From contig JAJECN010000056.1 in assembly GCA_022821965.1 (NCBI GenBank), forward strand, positions 118,916 through 182,915: a stretch of DNA of 64,000 bases, given 5' to 3'. Shown piece after piece: positions 1-8,697 of the stretch. Position 1 is the first letter of the stretch. The number at the start of each line of letters is the position of its first letter. The notes beneath the pieces were generated by a model. The model had not been told where the DNA came from and ran no database searches. It was given only the letters and a program-made list of their open reading frames with translations. The position numbers and the translations under genes were made by a program. Source of the DNA: Candidatus Poribacteria bacterium. GTDB taxonomy: Bacteria; Poribacteria; WGA-4E; WGA-3G.

Positions 1-664
1 CTTCTCCGGTGATAACAGGGTTTATCTCCGGTTCATAAGCCGCTGTGGTCGTCATCACAATGTCTTTTTCAGCATCTTTATCGGGATAGTCAATTGTGAT
101 ATGGAACATGAACCGGTCGAGTTGTGCTTCTGGTAAGGGGTAAGTACCTTCCTGTTCAATCGGGTTCTGAGTTGCTAAAACGAAAAACGGACGTTCCAAT
201 GGATACGTTCTGCCGCCTGCGGTGACTTGGTATTCCTGCATTGCTTGTAGAAGCGCGGCTTGTGTTTTAGGGGGCGTTCGGTTAATTTCATCAGCAAGGA
301 CAACATTAGCAAAGACGGGACCTTTGATAAAGCGGAAGGCGCGTTTTCCGGCTTCACCTTCCTCAATAATATCGGTGCCGATAATGTCCGATGGCATCAA
401 GTCTGGCGTAAATTGGATTCGGTTGAAGGGGAGTTTGAGAATCTGCGCGAATGTACTGATTAATAGGGTCTTCGCTAACCCCGGCACCCCTACAAGTAGG
501 CAGTGCCCCTGTGAGAAGAGTGCGATAAGAAGTTGTTCAATGACTTCGTTTTGCCCGATGATTCGTTTTTTGAGTTCGTTTAAAATATTTTCTTTTGCCG
601 TTTTCAAAGATTCGGCGGTTTCCATATCCGTTGTGGCTTGTGTTGTTGAGATGTCATTTTTCAT
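1..664 (-). CDS. MoxR-family AAA+ ATPase (C-terminus beyond window)
   Basis: The first 221 residues are visible. A Walker A motif (GVPGLAKT, residues 59-66) and a Walker B motif (VVLADEINR, about 121-129) are followed by the [14 protein letters not shown] segment and [22 protein letters not shown], which are typical of MoxR. MoxR ATPases are cytoplasmic chaperone-like motors that usually work with a DUF58/VWA partner in metal-centre insertion or envelope stress. The start ATG at 664 lies 11 nt after the stop of the GHMP kinase gene, so the two are probably co-transcribed. No good Shine-Dalgarno is visible. An internal Met at residue 14 is an alternative start. The usual DUF58 partner is not adjacent here, but a DUF58 gene lies at 14.4-15.3 kb. 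Confidence 0.9.
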   Translation of the reverse strand, partial: MKNDISTTQATTDMETAESLKTAKENILNELKKRIIGQNEVIEQLLIALFSQGHCLLVGVPGLAKTLLISTFAQILKLPFNRIQFTPDLMPSDIIGTDIIEEGEAGKRAFRFIKGPVFANVVLADEINRTPPKTQAALLQAMQEYQVTAGGRTYPLERPFFVLATQNPIEQEGTYPLPEAQLDRFMFHITIDYPDKDAEKDIVMTTTAAYEPEINPVITGE

Positions 665-675
665 ATTTTTTCGGT

Positions 676-1734
676 CTAATCGTTTGAGACTTTCCATACT
701 TGAAGTCCGTCAACATCGAAGTTAACATCAATAACGTGCGCACCGGCTTCTTCAAGTTTCTGACGGACCCGATGTTCGCGCGTGGGTTCACAGTAAAAAA
801 GTAGACACCCACCGCCACCAGCACCACAGGCTTTCCCGCCGATAGCACCGTGCGTTATCGCAATTTTAAAGAGGGATTCGATCTGTTCATTTGTGACAGA
901 GGGGTGTAACTTTTTTTGATTGTACCAATTTTGGGTGAGGAGTTCGCCGAATTCAGTTAAGCGACCACGCATAAGTGCTTTTTTCGTCGCTTCGGCGGTG
1001 GATTTAAGAGCGTTCAATGCATCTCGGACACTGGATTGCCCGCTCTTATAAGCATCGGTCACATTCTGATGTATATTACCAGAGAAGCGGGACTTTCCAG
1101 TATAACAGAGTACAAGATTCTTTTCGAGTTCGCAACGGATGTGCGGTGGAAATCGCAACGGCGAGGTTTTCACCTCTTCTCCCTGAAATTCCATGAAGTG
1201 GATTCCGCCGATCGCGCTTGCGTAATGATCCTGTTTTCCACCTAAGATACCGAGTTCATGACGTTCGATATTGCTCGCCATATCCGCATATTCATAAGGG
1301 AGATAGGTAGCGTCCTTAAGTGCGCCGAGTACACCGACGAGCGCGACACCCATTGCTGCGGAAGTACCTAAACCACTGCCCGGCGGCGCAGTGGACTGCG
1401 TAATCAGATCAAAACCGCCAATCTGTATGGACATCCGCCGTACAGCTGCCTTGACTAAATCAATATTTCCATCATATTCGAGTTGACGTATATCATCGGC
1501 TTCAACGGATGTATCAAAATCTGCAGAATAGATACGAATGCTCTTATCTAAAACACGCTGCAGTTCAACGGAATCATCGTGTCCCACCTGGCGTTCACAA
1601 CGAAGAGTTGCATAAGCGTATCGATTAATCGCCCCGTTGACGACAAGCCCTTTTGAATCCTCAGTAAAGAGGGCTACATCGCTCCATCCACCAGCAAAGT
1701 CAATTCGGACTGGAGCTCTCGTTCGGATTAACAT
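676..1734 (-). CDS. GHMP-family sugar kinase
   Basis: 352 residues. The ATP-binding GHMP motif [11 protein letters not shown] lies at about 117-127, and the C-terminal glycine-rich motif [14 protein letters not shown] near 300. The N-terminus [16 protein letters not shown] resembles D-glycero-D-manno-heptose 7-phosphate kinase and fucokinase-type enzymes, so it likely phosphorylates a sugar or sugar phosphate with ATP in the cytoplasm. I chose the ATG at 1734 because AGGGGA lies 6 nt upstream; an in-frame GTG at 1770 would give a longer form. The exact substrate cannot be read from the sequence. The MoxR gene follows after 11 nt. Confidence 0.85.
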   Translation of the reverse strand: MLIRTRAPVRIDFAGGWSDVALFTEDSKGLVVNGAINRYAYATLRCERQVGHDDSVELQRVLDKSIRIYSADFDTSVEADDIRQLEYDGNIDLVKAAVRRMSIQIGGFDLITQSTAPPGSGLGTSAAMGVALVGVLGALKDATYLPYEYADMASNIERHELGILGGKQDHYASAIGGIHFMEFQGEEVKTSPLRFPPHIRCELEKNLVLCYTGKSRFSGNIHQNVTDAYKSGQSSVRDALNALKSTAEATKKALMRGRLTEFGELLTQNWYNQKKLHPSVTNEQIESLFKIAITHGAIGGKACGAGGGGCLLFYCEPTREHRVRQKLEEAGAHVIDVNFDVDGLQVWKVSND

Positions 1735-1898
1735 GACGAGTCCCCTGACATCAGTTTTTAGCGAACGCACCTCAAAGGTGTGCCTCGGAATGATGCGAAC
1801 AAAAGATCACAAAAGGCTCCTACAAATGATTGCAGATAATGGTATAGTATTGAAATATAGTGCTAAAAACAGTCTTGATAGAGCCTTTTATATAACAT

Positions 1899-1955
1899 GG
1901 AAAAGCCGCAGCCGCCCCTCTATTAAACAACGAGGCGCAGCCCAGCGGCTTTTCC
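1899..1955 (-). terminator. Inverted repeat downstream of HU gene
   Basis: An 11-bp perfect inverted repeat (GGAAAAGCCGC at 1899-1909 and GCGGCTTTTCC at 1945-1955) lies just beyond the HU stop codon. It has a further partly paired GC-rich interior. No clear T-run follows on the minus strand, so it may end or stabilise the HU transcript but is not a canonical intrinsic terminator. Confidence 0.4.
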
Positions 1956-1983
1956 AGAAACTGAGCGAAAGAACCGCTGGTTT

Positions 1984-2265
1984 TTAGGCGGCAGCGTCGC
2001 GAAGTTTCTTGCCAGCTTTGAAGACAGGGACTGTCTTCGCCGGAATATCAAGCGGATCACCAGTCTGCGGGTTGCGACCTGTGCGGGCTGGTCGATCTTT
2101 GGTTTCAAACGTTCCAAAGCCGATCAACCCAACGGAGTCACCGTTACTCAAAGCTTCGCAAATAGTCGCGGTAAGAGCGTCAACAGCGGCGTTCGCATCT
2201 TTCTTGCTAAGGCCGGTCTGGTCAACGATATTGCTAACGACATCACTCTTCATTAATTTTGCCAT
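1984..2265 (-). CDS. HU/IHF-family DNA-binding protein
   Basis: 93 residues, the normal length for HU. The start MAKLMKSDVVSNIVDQTGLSK, the core GFGTFETKDRPARTGRNPQTG and the DIPAKTVPVFKAGKKLR tail are diagnostic. It is a dimeric nucleoid protein that bends DNA through a beta-arm carrying the R-N-P motif, here RTGRNPQTG. An AGAGGAAC ribosome-binding site precedes the ATG. It appears monocistronic, with a strong sigma-70-type promoter at 2389-2417 and a long upstream region. The C-terminal DAAA is slightly unusual but harmless. Confidence 0.97.
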   Translation of the reverse strand: MAKLMKSDVVSNIVDQTGLSKKDANAAVDALTATICEALSNGDSVGLIGFGTFETKDRPARTGRNPQTGDPLDIPAKTVPVFKAGKKLRDAAA

Positions 2266-2388
2266 GTCAAATGTTCCTCTAATTTTTGTCCGAACAAGAA
2301 AACGCTGCTATTTCCGAAGAATCCGGAAGTAGCGGTTCTTACGCCTCGGACCTAAATTTGGATTTAACAAAAAACTAATAGTAATTAT

Positions 2389-2417
2389 ATTATACTATAC
2401 AAATATAGATATGTCAA
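2389..2417 (-). promoter_or_regulatory. Sigma-70-type promoter of the HU gene
   Basis: On the minus strand, TTGACA (2412-2417) is separated by exactly 17 nt from TATAAT (2389-2394). Both hexamers match the consensus fully. The untranslated leader to the HU start would be about 115 nt. Confidence 0.8.
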
Positions 2418-2522
2418 GATAAAATTTCGGTTAGTGTCAAAATTAACCGGAAATTATAGGTAGAACTTGGGCTTAACCCTAAATCTCTCTATTAGAGTGA
2501 AGGGAAATCTAATAAAGTCAAC

Positions 2523-2578
2523 TTGACATAATACATAGTTCTCTTAAAATTAATACCATAGATTGCGCTATTTGTCAA
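2523..2578. promoter_or_regulatory. Divergent promoter-like sequences between HU and asd
   Basis: Minus strand: TTGACA (2573-2578), 17 nt, TATTAA (2550-2555), a possible distal HU promoter. Plus strand: TTGACA (2523-2528), 16 nt, TAAAAT (2545-2550). The rest of the 450-nt gap between HU and asd is A+T-rich and otherwise featureless. Confidence 0.4.
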
Positions 2579-2636
2579 GTTTTTTTACTTTAAAGTGGCG
2601 AATTACCTAACGAATACGCAATTTTCACCGAAATAT

Positions 2637-2665
2637 TTGCTTAAGGTGCCTGTTTGTGGTAAAAT
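2637..2665 (+). promoter_or_regulatory. Probable promoter of the asd operon
   Basis: TTGCTT (2637-2642), a 17-nt spacer and TAAAAT (2660-2665), about 50 nt upstream of the asd start codon. An AGAGGAA ribosome-binding site lies at 2699-2705. Confidence 0.5.
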
Positions 2666-2715
2666 TATATTACAAAAATTCTGCCTGAATCACACAATAG
2701 AGGAAAATATCAGAA

Positions 2716-3720
2716 ATGCGTGAGAGTTATCGTGTCGCCGTTGTAGGTGCAACGGGTGCTGTCGGCAATACCATGCTGCAGCTTCTCGAAGAGCGATCGT
2801 TCCCTATCGCTTCCCTCAAACTTCTGGCATCGCACCGCTCTGCTGGTGAAATCCTGTCCTTTAAAGATACCCCTATTATAATTGAAGAATTGACGCACGA
2901 TTCGTTTGAGGACGTGGATGTAGTGTTCTCATCAGCGGGCGCGTCCGTCAGTCGCGAGTTCATTCCGACCGCTGTAGAAAAAGGCGCACTTGTTATTGAC
3001 AATACCAGTGCCTTCCGTATGGACGCAGCCACACCGCTGGTTGTTCCAGAAGTCAATATGGATGCTGCGCGTACACACAATGGACTCATAGCCAATCCAA
3101 ACTGCTCCACTATACAAATGATGGTGGCACTCAAACCGATTTATGATATTGCTGGTATCAAACGGATTGTTGTTTCCACCTACCAGAGCGTTTCTGGTAA
3201 AAGTGGGCGTGCTGTCATGGAACTCGTCCAACAAACGACTGAAGCACTCGAAGGCAAGCCGGTTACTTTAGATAAATTCCCCCACCAGATGGCGTTCAAC
3301 GTCTCATTTGATTGGCCCTTCTTAGAAAGCGGCGACAACGAAGAAGAGGTCAAAATGATCAACGAGACTCGGAAGATACTTGAGGACGATACGATCGGTG
3401 TCTCTGCGACAACCGTCCGAGTTCCAGTTTTCTTCGCACACTCCGAATCAATAAACATTGAGACGCATGAAAAACTCACGGCAGCCCAAGCGAGGGAATG
3501 CCTCGCCGCTGCTCCCGGTGTGAAACTTGTGGACGATCCGAGCAACCAACAATATCCGCTCGCCGTAGATGTCGCAGGTGAAGATGAGGTCTATGTAGGT
3601 AGGATCCGTGATGATGTCTCCATAGACAACGGTTTGAATCTTTGGGTCGTTGCGGACAACCTCCGCAAAGGTGCTGCCTTAAATGCTATTCAGATAGCTG
3701 AGAACCTGCTGTCCGTTTAA
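2716..3720 (+). CDS. asd: Aspartate-semialdehyde dehydrogenase
   Basis: 334 residues, the usual length. It reduces L-aspartyl-4-phosphate to aspartate semialdehyde with NADPH, at the branch point to lysine/diaminopimelate, threonine and methionine. The dinucleotide-binding loop GATGAVGNTM is at 11-20. The catalytic cysteine is in NPNCSTIQM (C130). The downstream active-site histidine segment RVPVFFAHSESINIE follows. It is the first gene of a run with mtnK (9-nt gap) and dnaJ (overlap), which links it loosely to methionine metabolism. Confidence 0.95.
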   Translation: MRESYRVAVVGATGAVGNTMLQLLEERSFPIASLKLLASHRSAGEILSFKDTPIIIEELTHDSFEDVDVVFSSAGASVSREFIPTAVEKGALVIDNTSAFRMDAATPLVVPEVNMDAARTHNGLIANPNCSTIQMMVALKPIYDIAGIKRIVVSTYQSVSGKSGRAVMELVQQTTEALEGKPVTLDKFPHQMAFNVSFDWPFLESGDNEEEVKMINETRKILEDDTIGVSATTVRVPVFFAHSESINIETHEKLTAAQARECLAAAPGVKLVDDPSNQQYPLAVDVAGEDEVYVGRIRDDVSIDNGLNLWVVADNLRKGAALNAIQIAENLLSV

Positions 3721-3729
3721 TAGAAAAAC

Positions 3730-4866
3730 ATGGAACTCAACCTTGCCACGCTACCGGACTACCTGCGTCAACGACATGCTGAAATTCGTATATTTGAATC
3801 GGAGACGGAACTCCATATAGAAGAGATCGGCGATGGAAACCTTAATACAGTTTATCGTGTCTCGGATGCAGAGCGTCCAGAGCGTTCGCTTGTCTTGAAA
3901 CACGCGCCGCCCTACATTAAGATATTGGGTCCCGACTATCCGCTGTCCACGGAACGCTTGACGTATGAATCTCGCGCACTTGACGTTTACAATCAATTGG
4001 CGAGTGGTAGTGTCCCCGCACAATACAATTTTGATGCAGAAATGGCAGTCATAGCGATGGAGGACCTTCGAGATGCCAGCGTGCTACGTGATGACTTAAT
4101 CGCCGGCAGCATAGATATCGCTATCGCTGAGCAAATTGGGCGATTCATGGGCAGCGTCCATAGCCATACATACATCGAGAATCTTGACAGCGGAGTCGTT
4201 CAGCAGTATAAGCAGCAATTTGCGAACACAACCATGCAGGCGATAACTGCTGATTACGTGTTCACCTTCCCGTACACCGAACATGAAACGAATTTCTGGA
4301 CACCCGGATTAGAGCCTGATATCCAACGACTGAAAGCAGATACGGATTTTTTGGCGCGAGCGGCGCACCTCAAACAGATTTTCCTGACAATGCAGCAAGC
4401 CGTAACCCACGGCGATCTGCACACAGGGAGCGTTCTCGTCCAAAACGATACAGCAAAAGTTATCGATGCCGAATTTGCCTTTTACGGTCCGCCGGGATTC
4501 GACATCGGGTTATATTGGGCAAATTACTTCTTATCCTATTTTTCGCACCAAAACACCTTAGATGTGCAGTCGGCACTTAAAACAGCGGTTGTGCAAACTT
4601 GGCGCACCTACACGACTGAATTCGGAGTGGTTGATGCTACTCTGAAAGCGCAGACGCTACAAAACATTTTCCATGACGCAGTGGGATTTGCAGGACTGGA
4701 GATGCTGCGCCGTCTTATCGGTGCGGCGCATGTTAAAGATATAGAGGGTATTACTGACATACCACGAAAACTAAGCGTGGAAAGGGCAGCACTTCAATTC
4801 GGATTAACACTTGTTAAACAGCACCAATCCTTACGAGATGTCACAGCGATTCTGGCGATGCTTTAA
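3730..4866 (+). CDS. mtnK: S-methyl-5-thioribose kinase
   Basis: 378 residues. It would phosphorylate 5-methylthioribose in the methionine salvage pathway. The fold is choline-kinase/APH-like: [11 protein letters not shown] nucleotide loop (35-45), a lysine in VLKHAPP (K57), the catalytic loop [12 protein letters not shown] (226-237) and the metal-binding [15 protein letters not shown] (246-260), which is characteristic of MtnK rather than of general APH kinases. It follows asd by 9 nt and its stop overlaps an upstream ATG of dnaJ (TAATG). No mtnA or other salvage gene is in the window. Confidence 0.9.
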   Translation: MELNLATLPDYLRQRHAEIRIFESETELHIEEIGDGNLNTVYRVSDAERPERSLVLKHAPPYIKILGPDYPLSTERLTYESRALDVYNQLASGSVPAQYNFDAEMAVIAMEDLRDASVLRDDLIAGSIDIAIAEQIGRFMGSVHSHTYIENLDSGVVQQYKQQFANTTMQAITADYVFTFPYTEHETNFWTPGLEPDIQRLKADTDFLARAAHLKQIFLTMQQAVTHGDLHTGSVLVQNDTAKVIDAEFAFYGPPGFDIGLYWANYFLSYFSHQNTLDVQSALKTAVVQTWRTYTTEFGVVDATLKAQTLQNIFHDAVGFAGLEMLRRLIGAAHVKDIEGITDIPRKLSVERAALQFGLTLVKQHQSLRDVTAILAML

Positions 4867-4898
4867 TGCGCAGCTGCAGTACAACTTTAGAGAATATT

Positions 4899-5768
4899 AT
4901 GAGAGACTACTACGAAATCCTCGGTGTGAAGCGAGGTGCCACTCCAGAAGAAATCAAAAAAGCCTATCGTAAACTCGCGGTTCAGTATCATCCGGATAAG
5001 AATCCCGGAGACAAAACGGCAGAGGAGAAGTTCAAAGAGGCATCGAACGCGTATTCCGTACTCTCCGATCCCGAAAAGCGACGCATGTACGATATCCGCG
5101 GGCACGCAGGTGTTGAAGGTATGGGGTTTGAGGGGTACCGGACGATGGACGATATTTTCAGGAACCTGAACCTCGACGATATTTTTGGACGCGGTGGATT
5201 TGGTGGTTTCGGTGGATTTGGTGATGCGTTCGGTGATGCGTTCGGACAACGACGTACGACTGCTCCGCCTCGCGGACGTGATATCCGTATGAACGTCAGT
5301 ATCCCTTTCGCAGACGCGGTGTTAGGTAGCAAGAAAGAGATGAATGTCCAAGGGAAACGTCTGACACTTACAATTCCACCGGGTATTCAGGACGGAAAGA
5401 CCTTACGTATTCGGGGTCATGGGGAATCCCTCGGTAATGGTATGTCTGGCGATCTGTTGGTGACGGTTTCTGTCCAATCGCATCCGACACTAACACGTGA
5501 AGGTGCTGATCTGCTAACGGACGTAAAAGTCTCTATGATAATGGCAGCGTTAGGTGGTTCCGTTCGGGTGCAAACGCTAACTGGAGATGTGTACCTAAAA
5601 ATCCCGTCGGGTGCTCAACCCGGACAGCAGTTCCGATTGCGTGGGCGCGGTGGCGTAGATGCCTCCGGTAGAAAAGGTGATTTGCGAGTCCGGTTGGTTG
5701 TGGAGGTCCCGAAGTCTTTGTCTCGCAAGCAGCGGAATCTCCTGAAAGAGCTCGATAAGACGCTCTGA
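4899..5768 (+). CDS. DnaJ/CbpA-type co-chaperone (no zinc finger)
   Basis: 289 residues from the ATG at 4899. J domain 1-70 with the HPD motif at 31-33, which stimulates DnaK ATPase. It is followed by a Gly/Phe-rich linker (about 85-115) and two C-terminal substrate-binding barrels. There are no CXXCXGXG zinc repeats, so it is a class II (CbpA/DjlA-like) J-protein. An upstream ATG at 4866 overlaps the mtnK stop and would add 11 residues. I prefer 4899 because J-proteins normally begin directly with xDYYEILGV, but coupling through the overlap is plausible. Confidence 0.92.
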   Translation: MRDYYEILGVKRGATPEEIKKAYRKLAVQYHPDKNPGDKTAEEKFKEASNAYSVLSDPEKRRMYDIRGHAGVEGMGFEGYRTMDDIFRNLNLDDIFGRGGFGGFGGFGDAFGDAFGQRRTTAPPRGRDIRMNVSIPFADAVLGSKKEMNVQGKRLTLTIPPGIQDGKTLRIRGHGESLGNGMSGDLLVTVSVQSHPTLTREGADLLTDVKVSMIMAALGGSVRVQTLTGDVYLKIPSGAQPGQQFRLRGRGGVDASGRKGDLRVRLVVEVPKSLSRKQRNLLKELDKTL

Positions 5769-5885
5769 CACAAGCCGACTAGTCCCAAGGCAGTTTTAAG
5801 TTTCCTTGTCTTCAATACCGCATAATCGTGACTCAGGCGATAAAAAATGTTGACATTCATCAATAAGTCAGTGTAGGATCTTTGT

Positions 5886-6821
5886 ATGCAAAAGAGTTTG
5901 CACGAATTCTTTGAAAACTTACCGCACAACCGATTCGATATTGTGAGTAAGGACATCTTTGGGACGTTCACCGAAGATTTATTGAGGAAACTGACCAATA
6001 TCCCCGGACTAAAGTTCATAGAACAACTTGAGACAGAACTGCCGACCGTTGAGATACGGCGCATGGATACTTTGTCAAAGGCAGAGGTGGACGGTAGAGA
6101 AGTTTTGGTGCATATTGAGTTCCAAGTGAGTCGTGAAAGTGCACAAGACATACTGAAGCGTAAGGTCGGCTATTTCGGAAGGTGCTTTGAAAAATATGGC
6201 TTGCCGATTTTGTCTTTTACTATCTATCTCTGTTCAGATGCTGGTGGAAATGACCCGGGCGAATATAGCCAAGATTTTCCGGGACACAATGTGCTAATAG
6301 AGTATCAGGTGATCCGGCTGAGCGAGTTTGATGGACAATCCATCTTTGACACTGATCAGACCAGTCTGATGGCGTTTACACCGCTGATGCAACCACCGGA
6401 AGGCGTATCTGGCGTTGAATGGGTTGAGCGATGTAATAAGATAACGCTTGCCCTCCCGCTCGCGCCGGATCTGCAGAATAATTTATTGATATGGCAATGG
6501 ATTTTGAGCGGTTTGATCGTCGATCCTGCCGAAATCCGCCATCTATTGGAGGGACCTATGTTAGAATCATCGACTTACCGATATATCCTGCAGCAAGGGA
6601 TTGAGCAAGGGATTGAGCAAGGGGAAAGAAAAAATGCTGTTAAAAGCATTCTTAATGTTCTTGATGCTCGGTTCCGCGTGGGAGCAGAGCAAACGTTAAG
6701 GCTATCCCTTGAAGGTATTGAAGATTTACAACGTCTTGAACAATTACTCCGGACAGCGGCACAGGTAGAGAACTTGGAAGCGTTCATGCGGACTTTGATA
6801 ACAAACGGCAATTCCGCTTGA
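5886..6821 (+). CDS. Rpn/YhgA-like PD-(D/E)XK nuclease-family protein
   Basis: 311 residues. The N-terminal two-thirds resemble Rpn/PDDEXK 'putative transposase' proteins: FDIVSKDIFGTFTEDLLRKL at the start, then KAEVDGREVLVHIEFQVSRE, the degenerate nuclease core with an ExQ motif. This family is linked to DNA cleavage and RecA-independent recombination, and copies often decay. Near 236-248 there is a short repeat, QGIEQGIEQGER, typical of this family, ahead of a helical tail. The gene stands alone and is followed by a DUF433 remnant. Confidence 0.75.
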   Translation: MQKSLHEFFENLPHNRFDIVSKDIFGTFTEDLLRKLTNIPGLKFIEQLETELPTVEIRRMDTLSKAEVDGREVLVHIEFQVSRESAQDILKRKVGYFGRCFEKYGLPILSFTIYLCSDAGGNDPGEYSQDFPGHNVLIEYQVIRLSEFDGQSIFDTDQTSLMAFTPLMQPPEGVSGVEWVERCNKITLALPLAPDLQNNLLIWQWILSGLIVDPAEIRHLLEGPMLESSTYRYILQQGIEQGIEQGERKNAVKSILNVLDARFRVGAEQTLRLSLEGIEDLQRLEQLLRTAAQVENLEAFMRTLITNGNSA

Positions 6822-6848
6822 TATTGTGAAACCTAAAGGTATTCAGCG

Positions 6849-7210
6849 ATGGAATTAGAAAATTACTTTGACTTCGTTGAAGAAGATGTCATCCGGATCA
6901 AAGGAATCGCATTGACATTGAGATTGTGTTGGAAGACTATCTGGAAGGTGCGAGTCCCGAAGAAATTCTGCTACGTTATCCGACCTTAAATCTCGAAAAA
7001 ATACACGCAACTATCCTCTATTACTTGGCGAAAAAAGAGGAGGTGGAGGCGTATCTTGGACGGGTGAGGCAACTTGATGAGGAAGCAGAGCAGGAACAAC
7101 TCCGTAACCGGTCACCGTTCGTGGTTGAATTGCGGGAACGCTTTGCAAAGGTTTCTCAAGAATTGCTTGAGAAAAAAAGAAAGTCTACCAAACCGGCGGA
7201 TGTCCCATGA
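6849..7210 (+). pseudogene. DUF433 antitoxin-like gene, frameshifted
   Basis: The frame opening at 6849 reads MELENYFDFVEEDVIRIKG, then loses the family pattern. One frame over, NRIDIEIVLEDYLEGASPEEILLRYP and the rest of a DUF433 domain continue to 7210. A single missing base near 6901-6905 (between AAAGG and AATCGC) restores the expected IRIKG-NRIDIE join. The intact part from 6926 would start at an internal ATG (94 residues). It is either a true pseudogene or an assembly error. DUF433 proteins are typically the antitoxin of DUF433/DUF5615 modules, and a DUF5615-like gene follows with an ATGA overlap. Confidence 0.75.
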
Positions 7211-7353
7211 AACTTCGGTTTCTCCTTGATGAAAACATGGATCGAGCGATTCAGAGACAGCTCCAACGCTTGAATTCAGAGATAGATGTAAAATTGGTAG
7301 GAGATGCGGAAGTACCACCGCGAGGAACGTCTGATCCCGATATTTTGATGTAG
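7207..7353 (+). pseudogene. Truncated DUF5615 (PIN-like) toxin gene
   Basis: Starts in an ATGA overlap with the DUF433 stop. The 48 residues begin MKLRFLLDENMDRAIQRQL and reach GTSDPDIL, the N-terminal half of a DUF5615 PIN-like nuclease, which is normally about 110-120 residues. A stop follows at 7351-7353. None of the three frames after it shows the expected ILVTNNR-type second half. With the upstream gene also broken, this looks like a dead toxin-antitoxin locus. Confidence 0.6.
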
Positions 7354-7429
7354 AAAAGCGATATTGGACAAGCGTAATCCTACAGTGCTGTCATAATTAA
7401 ACACAAAACCCATTTTCAAAGGAGAACAA

Positions 7430-8617
7430 ATGATTTCATTATCACAACGGAGTCAAAACGTAACGCCATCGTCCACTTTGGCGATCACCGCGAAAATCAA
7501 CGCGTTGATCGCTGATGGCGTAGATGTCGTCAAATTCGGTGCAGGCGAACCCGATTTTGACACACCCGATTATATCAAAGACGCTGCAATCGCCGCACTC
7601 AACGCAGGGTTCACGAAATATACCCCTGTCCCCGGCACCCCGGAACTCCGGGAGGCAATCACCGAGAAATTCAAACGGGACAATGGGTTAAGTTATAGCG
7701 CATCGGAGGTCATCGTCTCGTGCGGTGCCAAGCATACCATCTATAACATCTTTCAAGCGATCTGCGATCCGGGCGATGAAGTCATCTTCGCCGCACCGTA
7801 TTGGGTGAGTTATCCAGAACAGATCAAACTTGCAGGGGCAGTGCCGCGCGTCATTGAGACAACGCCAGCACAAAACTTCTGCATGGCACCCGATCAAGTT
7901 GAAGCAGCGATAACCTCAAAGACAAAAGCGATACTTGTTAACAGTCCGAGCAACCCGACCGGCACCACCTACGATCTGGACACCCTCAAAGCAATCGCCG
8001 ATCTCGCCGTCAAACACCAAGTCTACCTCATCTCCGATGAAATTTATGAGGCTCTCCTCTACGACGGTGCGACACATCAAAGTCCTGCTTCGTTCAACGA
8101 AGAGACGAAAGCGATTACCTTTGTTGTTAACGGTGTTTCTAAAGCCTACTCGATGACAGGGTGGCGGATTGGGTATACCGCCGGTCCCGAAGATGTAATC
8201 TCAGCAATGTCGCGTATCCAATCGCACAGCACCTCAAACCCGACATCCATTGCACAGAAAGCCGCCGTTGTCGCATTGAACGAACCGCAGGATGCTGTCG
8301 AAGAGATGCGAAAAGCGTTTGAGGAACGCCGAGATGTGATCTGTCAGCGTTTTGACGAGATTGATGGGATTAGTTATGCCAGACCGCAGGGTGCGTTCTA
8401 CATCTTCCCCGATTTTTCTGAACACTACGGCAGAACAATTGATGGACAAAAGATCGAGAACTCAATGGATATAACCGACTATCTGCTCAATTCAGCAGGT
8501 GTCGGTGTTGTACCGGGCGATGGTTTCGGTGCTGACAATCATTTGCGTCTCTCCTTTGCCACATCGTTGACAGAGATTAATCGAGGTTTAGATCGGATTA
8601 AAGAGGCGTTGAAGTAA
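7430..8617 (+). CDS. Class I pyridoxal-phosphate aminotransferase, aspartate aminotransferase type
   Basis: 395 residues. The family Iγ/1b pattern is clear: KFGAGEPDFDTP (35-46), NSPSNPTGTTYD (171-182), ISDEIYEALLYDG (201-213), the PLP-lysine segment NGVSKAYSMTGWRIGYTAG (K238) and a C-terminal HLRLSFATS with the substrate-binding arginine. It likely transaminates aspartate, or prephenate, with 2-oxoglutarate in the cytoplasm. An AAAGGAG ribosome-binding site lies 5 nt before the ATG. It appears to be transcribed alone. The aspartate pathway gene asd is 3.7 kb upstream but not in the same operon. Confidence 0.92.
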   Translation: MISLSQRSQNVTPSSTLAITAKINALIADGVDVVKFGAGEPDFDTPDYIKDAAIAALNAGFTKYTPVPGTPELREAITEKFKRDNGLSYSASEVIVSCGAKHTIYNIFQAICDPGDEVIFAAPYWVSYPEQIKLAGAVPRVIETTPAQNFCMAPDQVEAAITSKTKAILVNSPSNPTGTTYDLDTLKAIADLAVKHQVYLISDEIYEALLYDGATHQSPASFNEETKAITFVVNGVSKAYSMTGWRIGYTAGPEDVISAMSRIQSHSTSNPTSIAQKAAVVALNEPQDAVEEMRKAFEERRDVICQRFDEIDGISYARPQGAFYIFPDFSEHYGRTIDGQKIENSMDITDYLLNSAGVGVVPGDGFGADNHLRLSFATSLTEINRGLDRIKEALK

Positions 8618-8697
8618 GGTTAACGCATTGAAGAACGGGTGGGCACAGCGGACCCCATTCCTACAAGTAATAGCCCCAGTAGGCAGGAGATATTATC

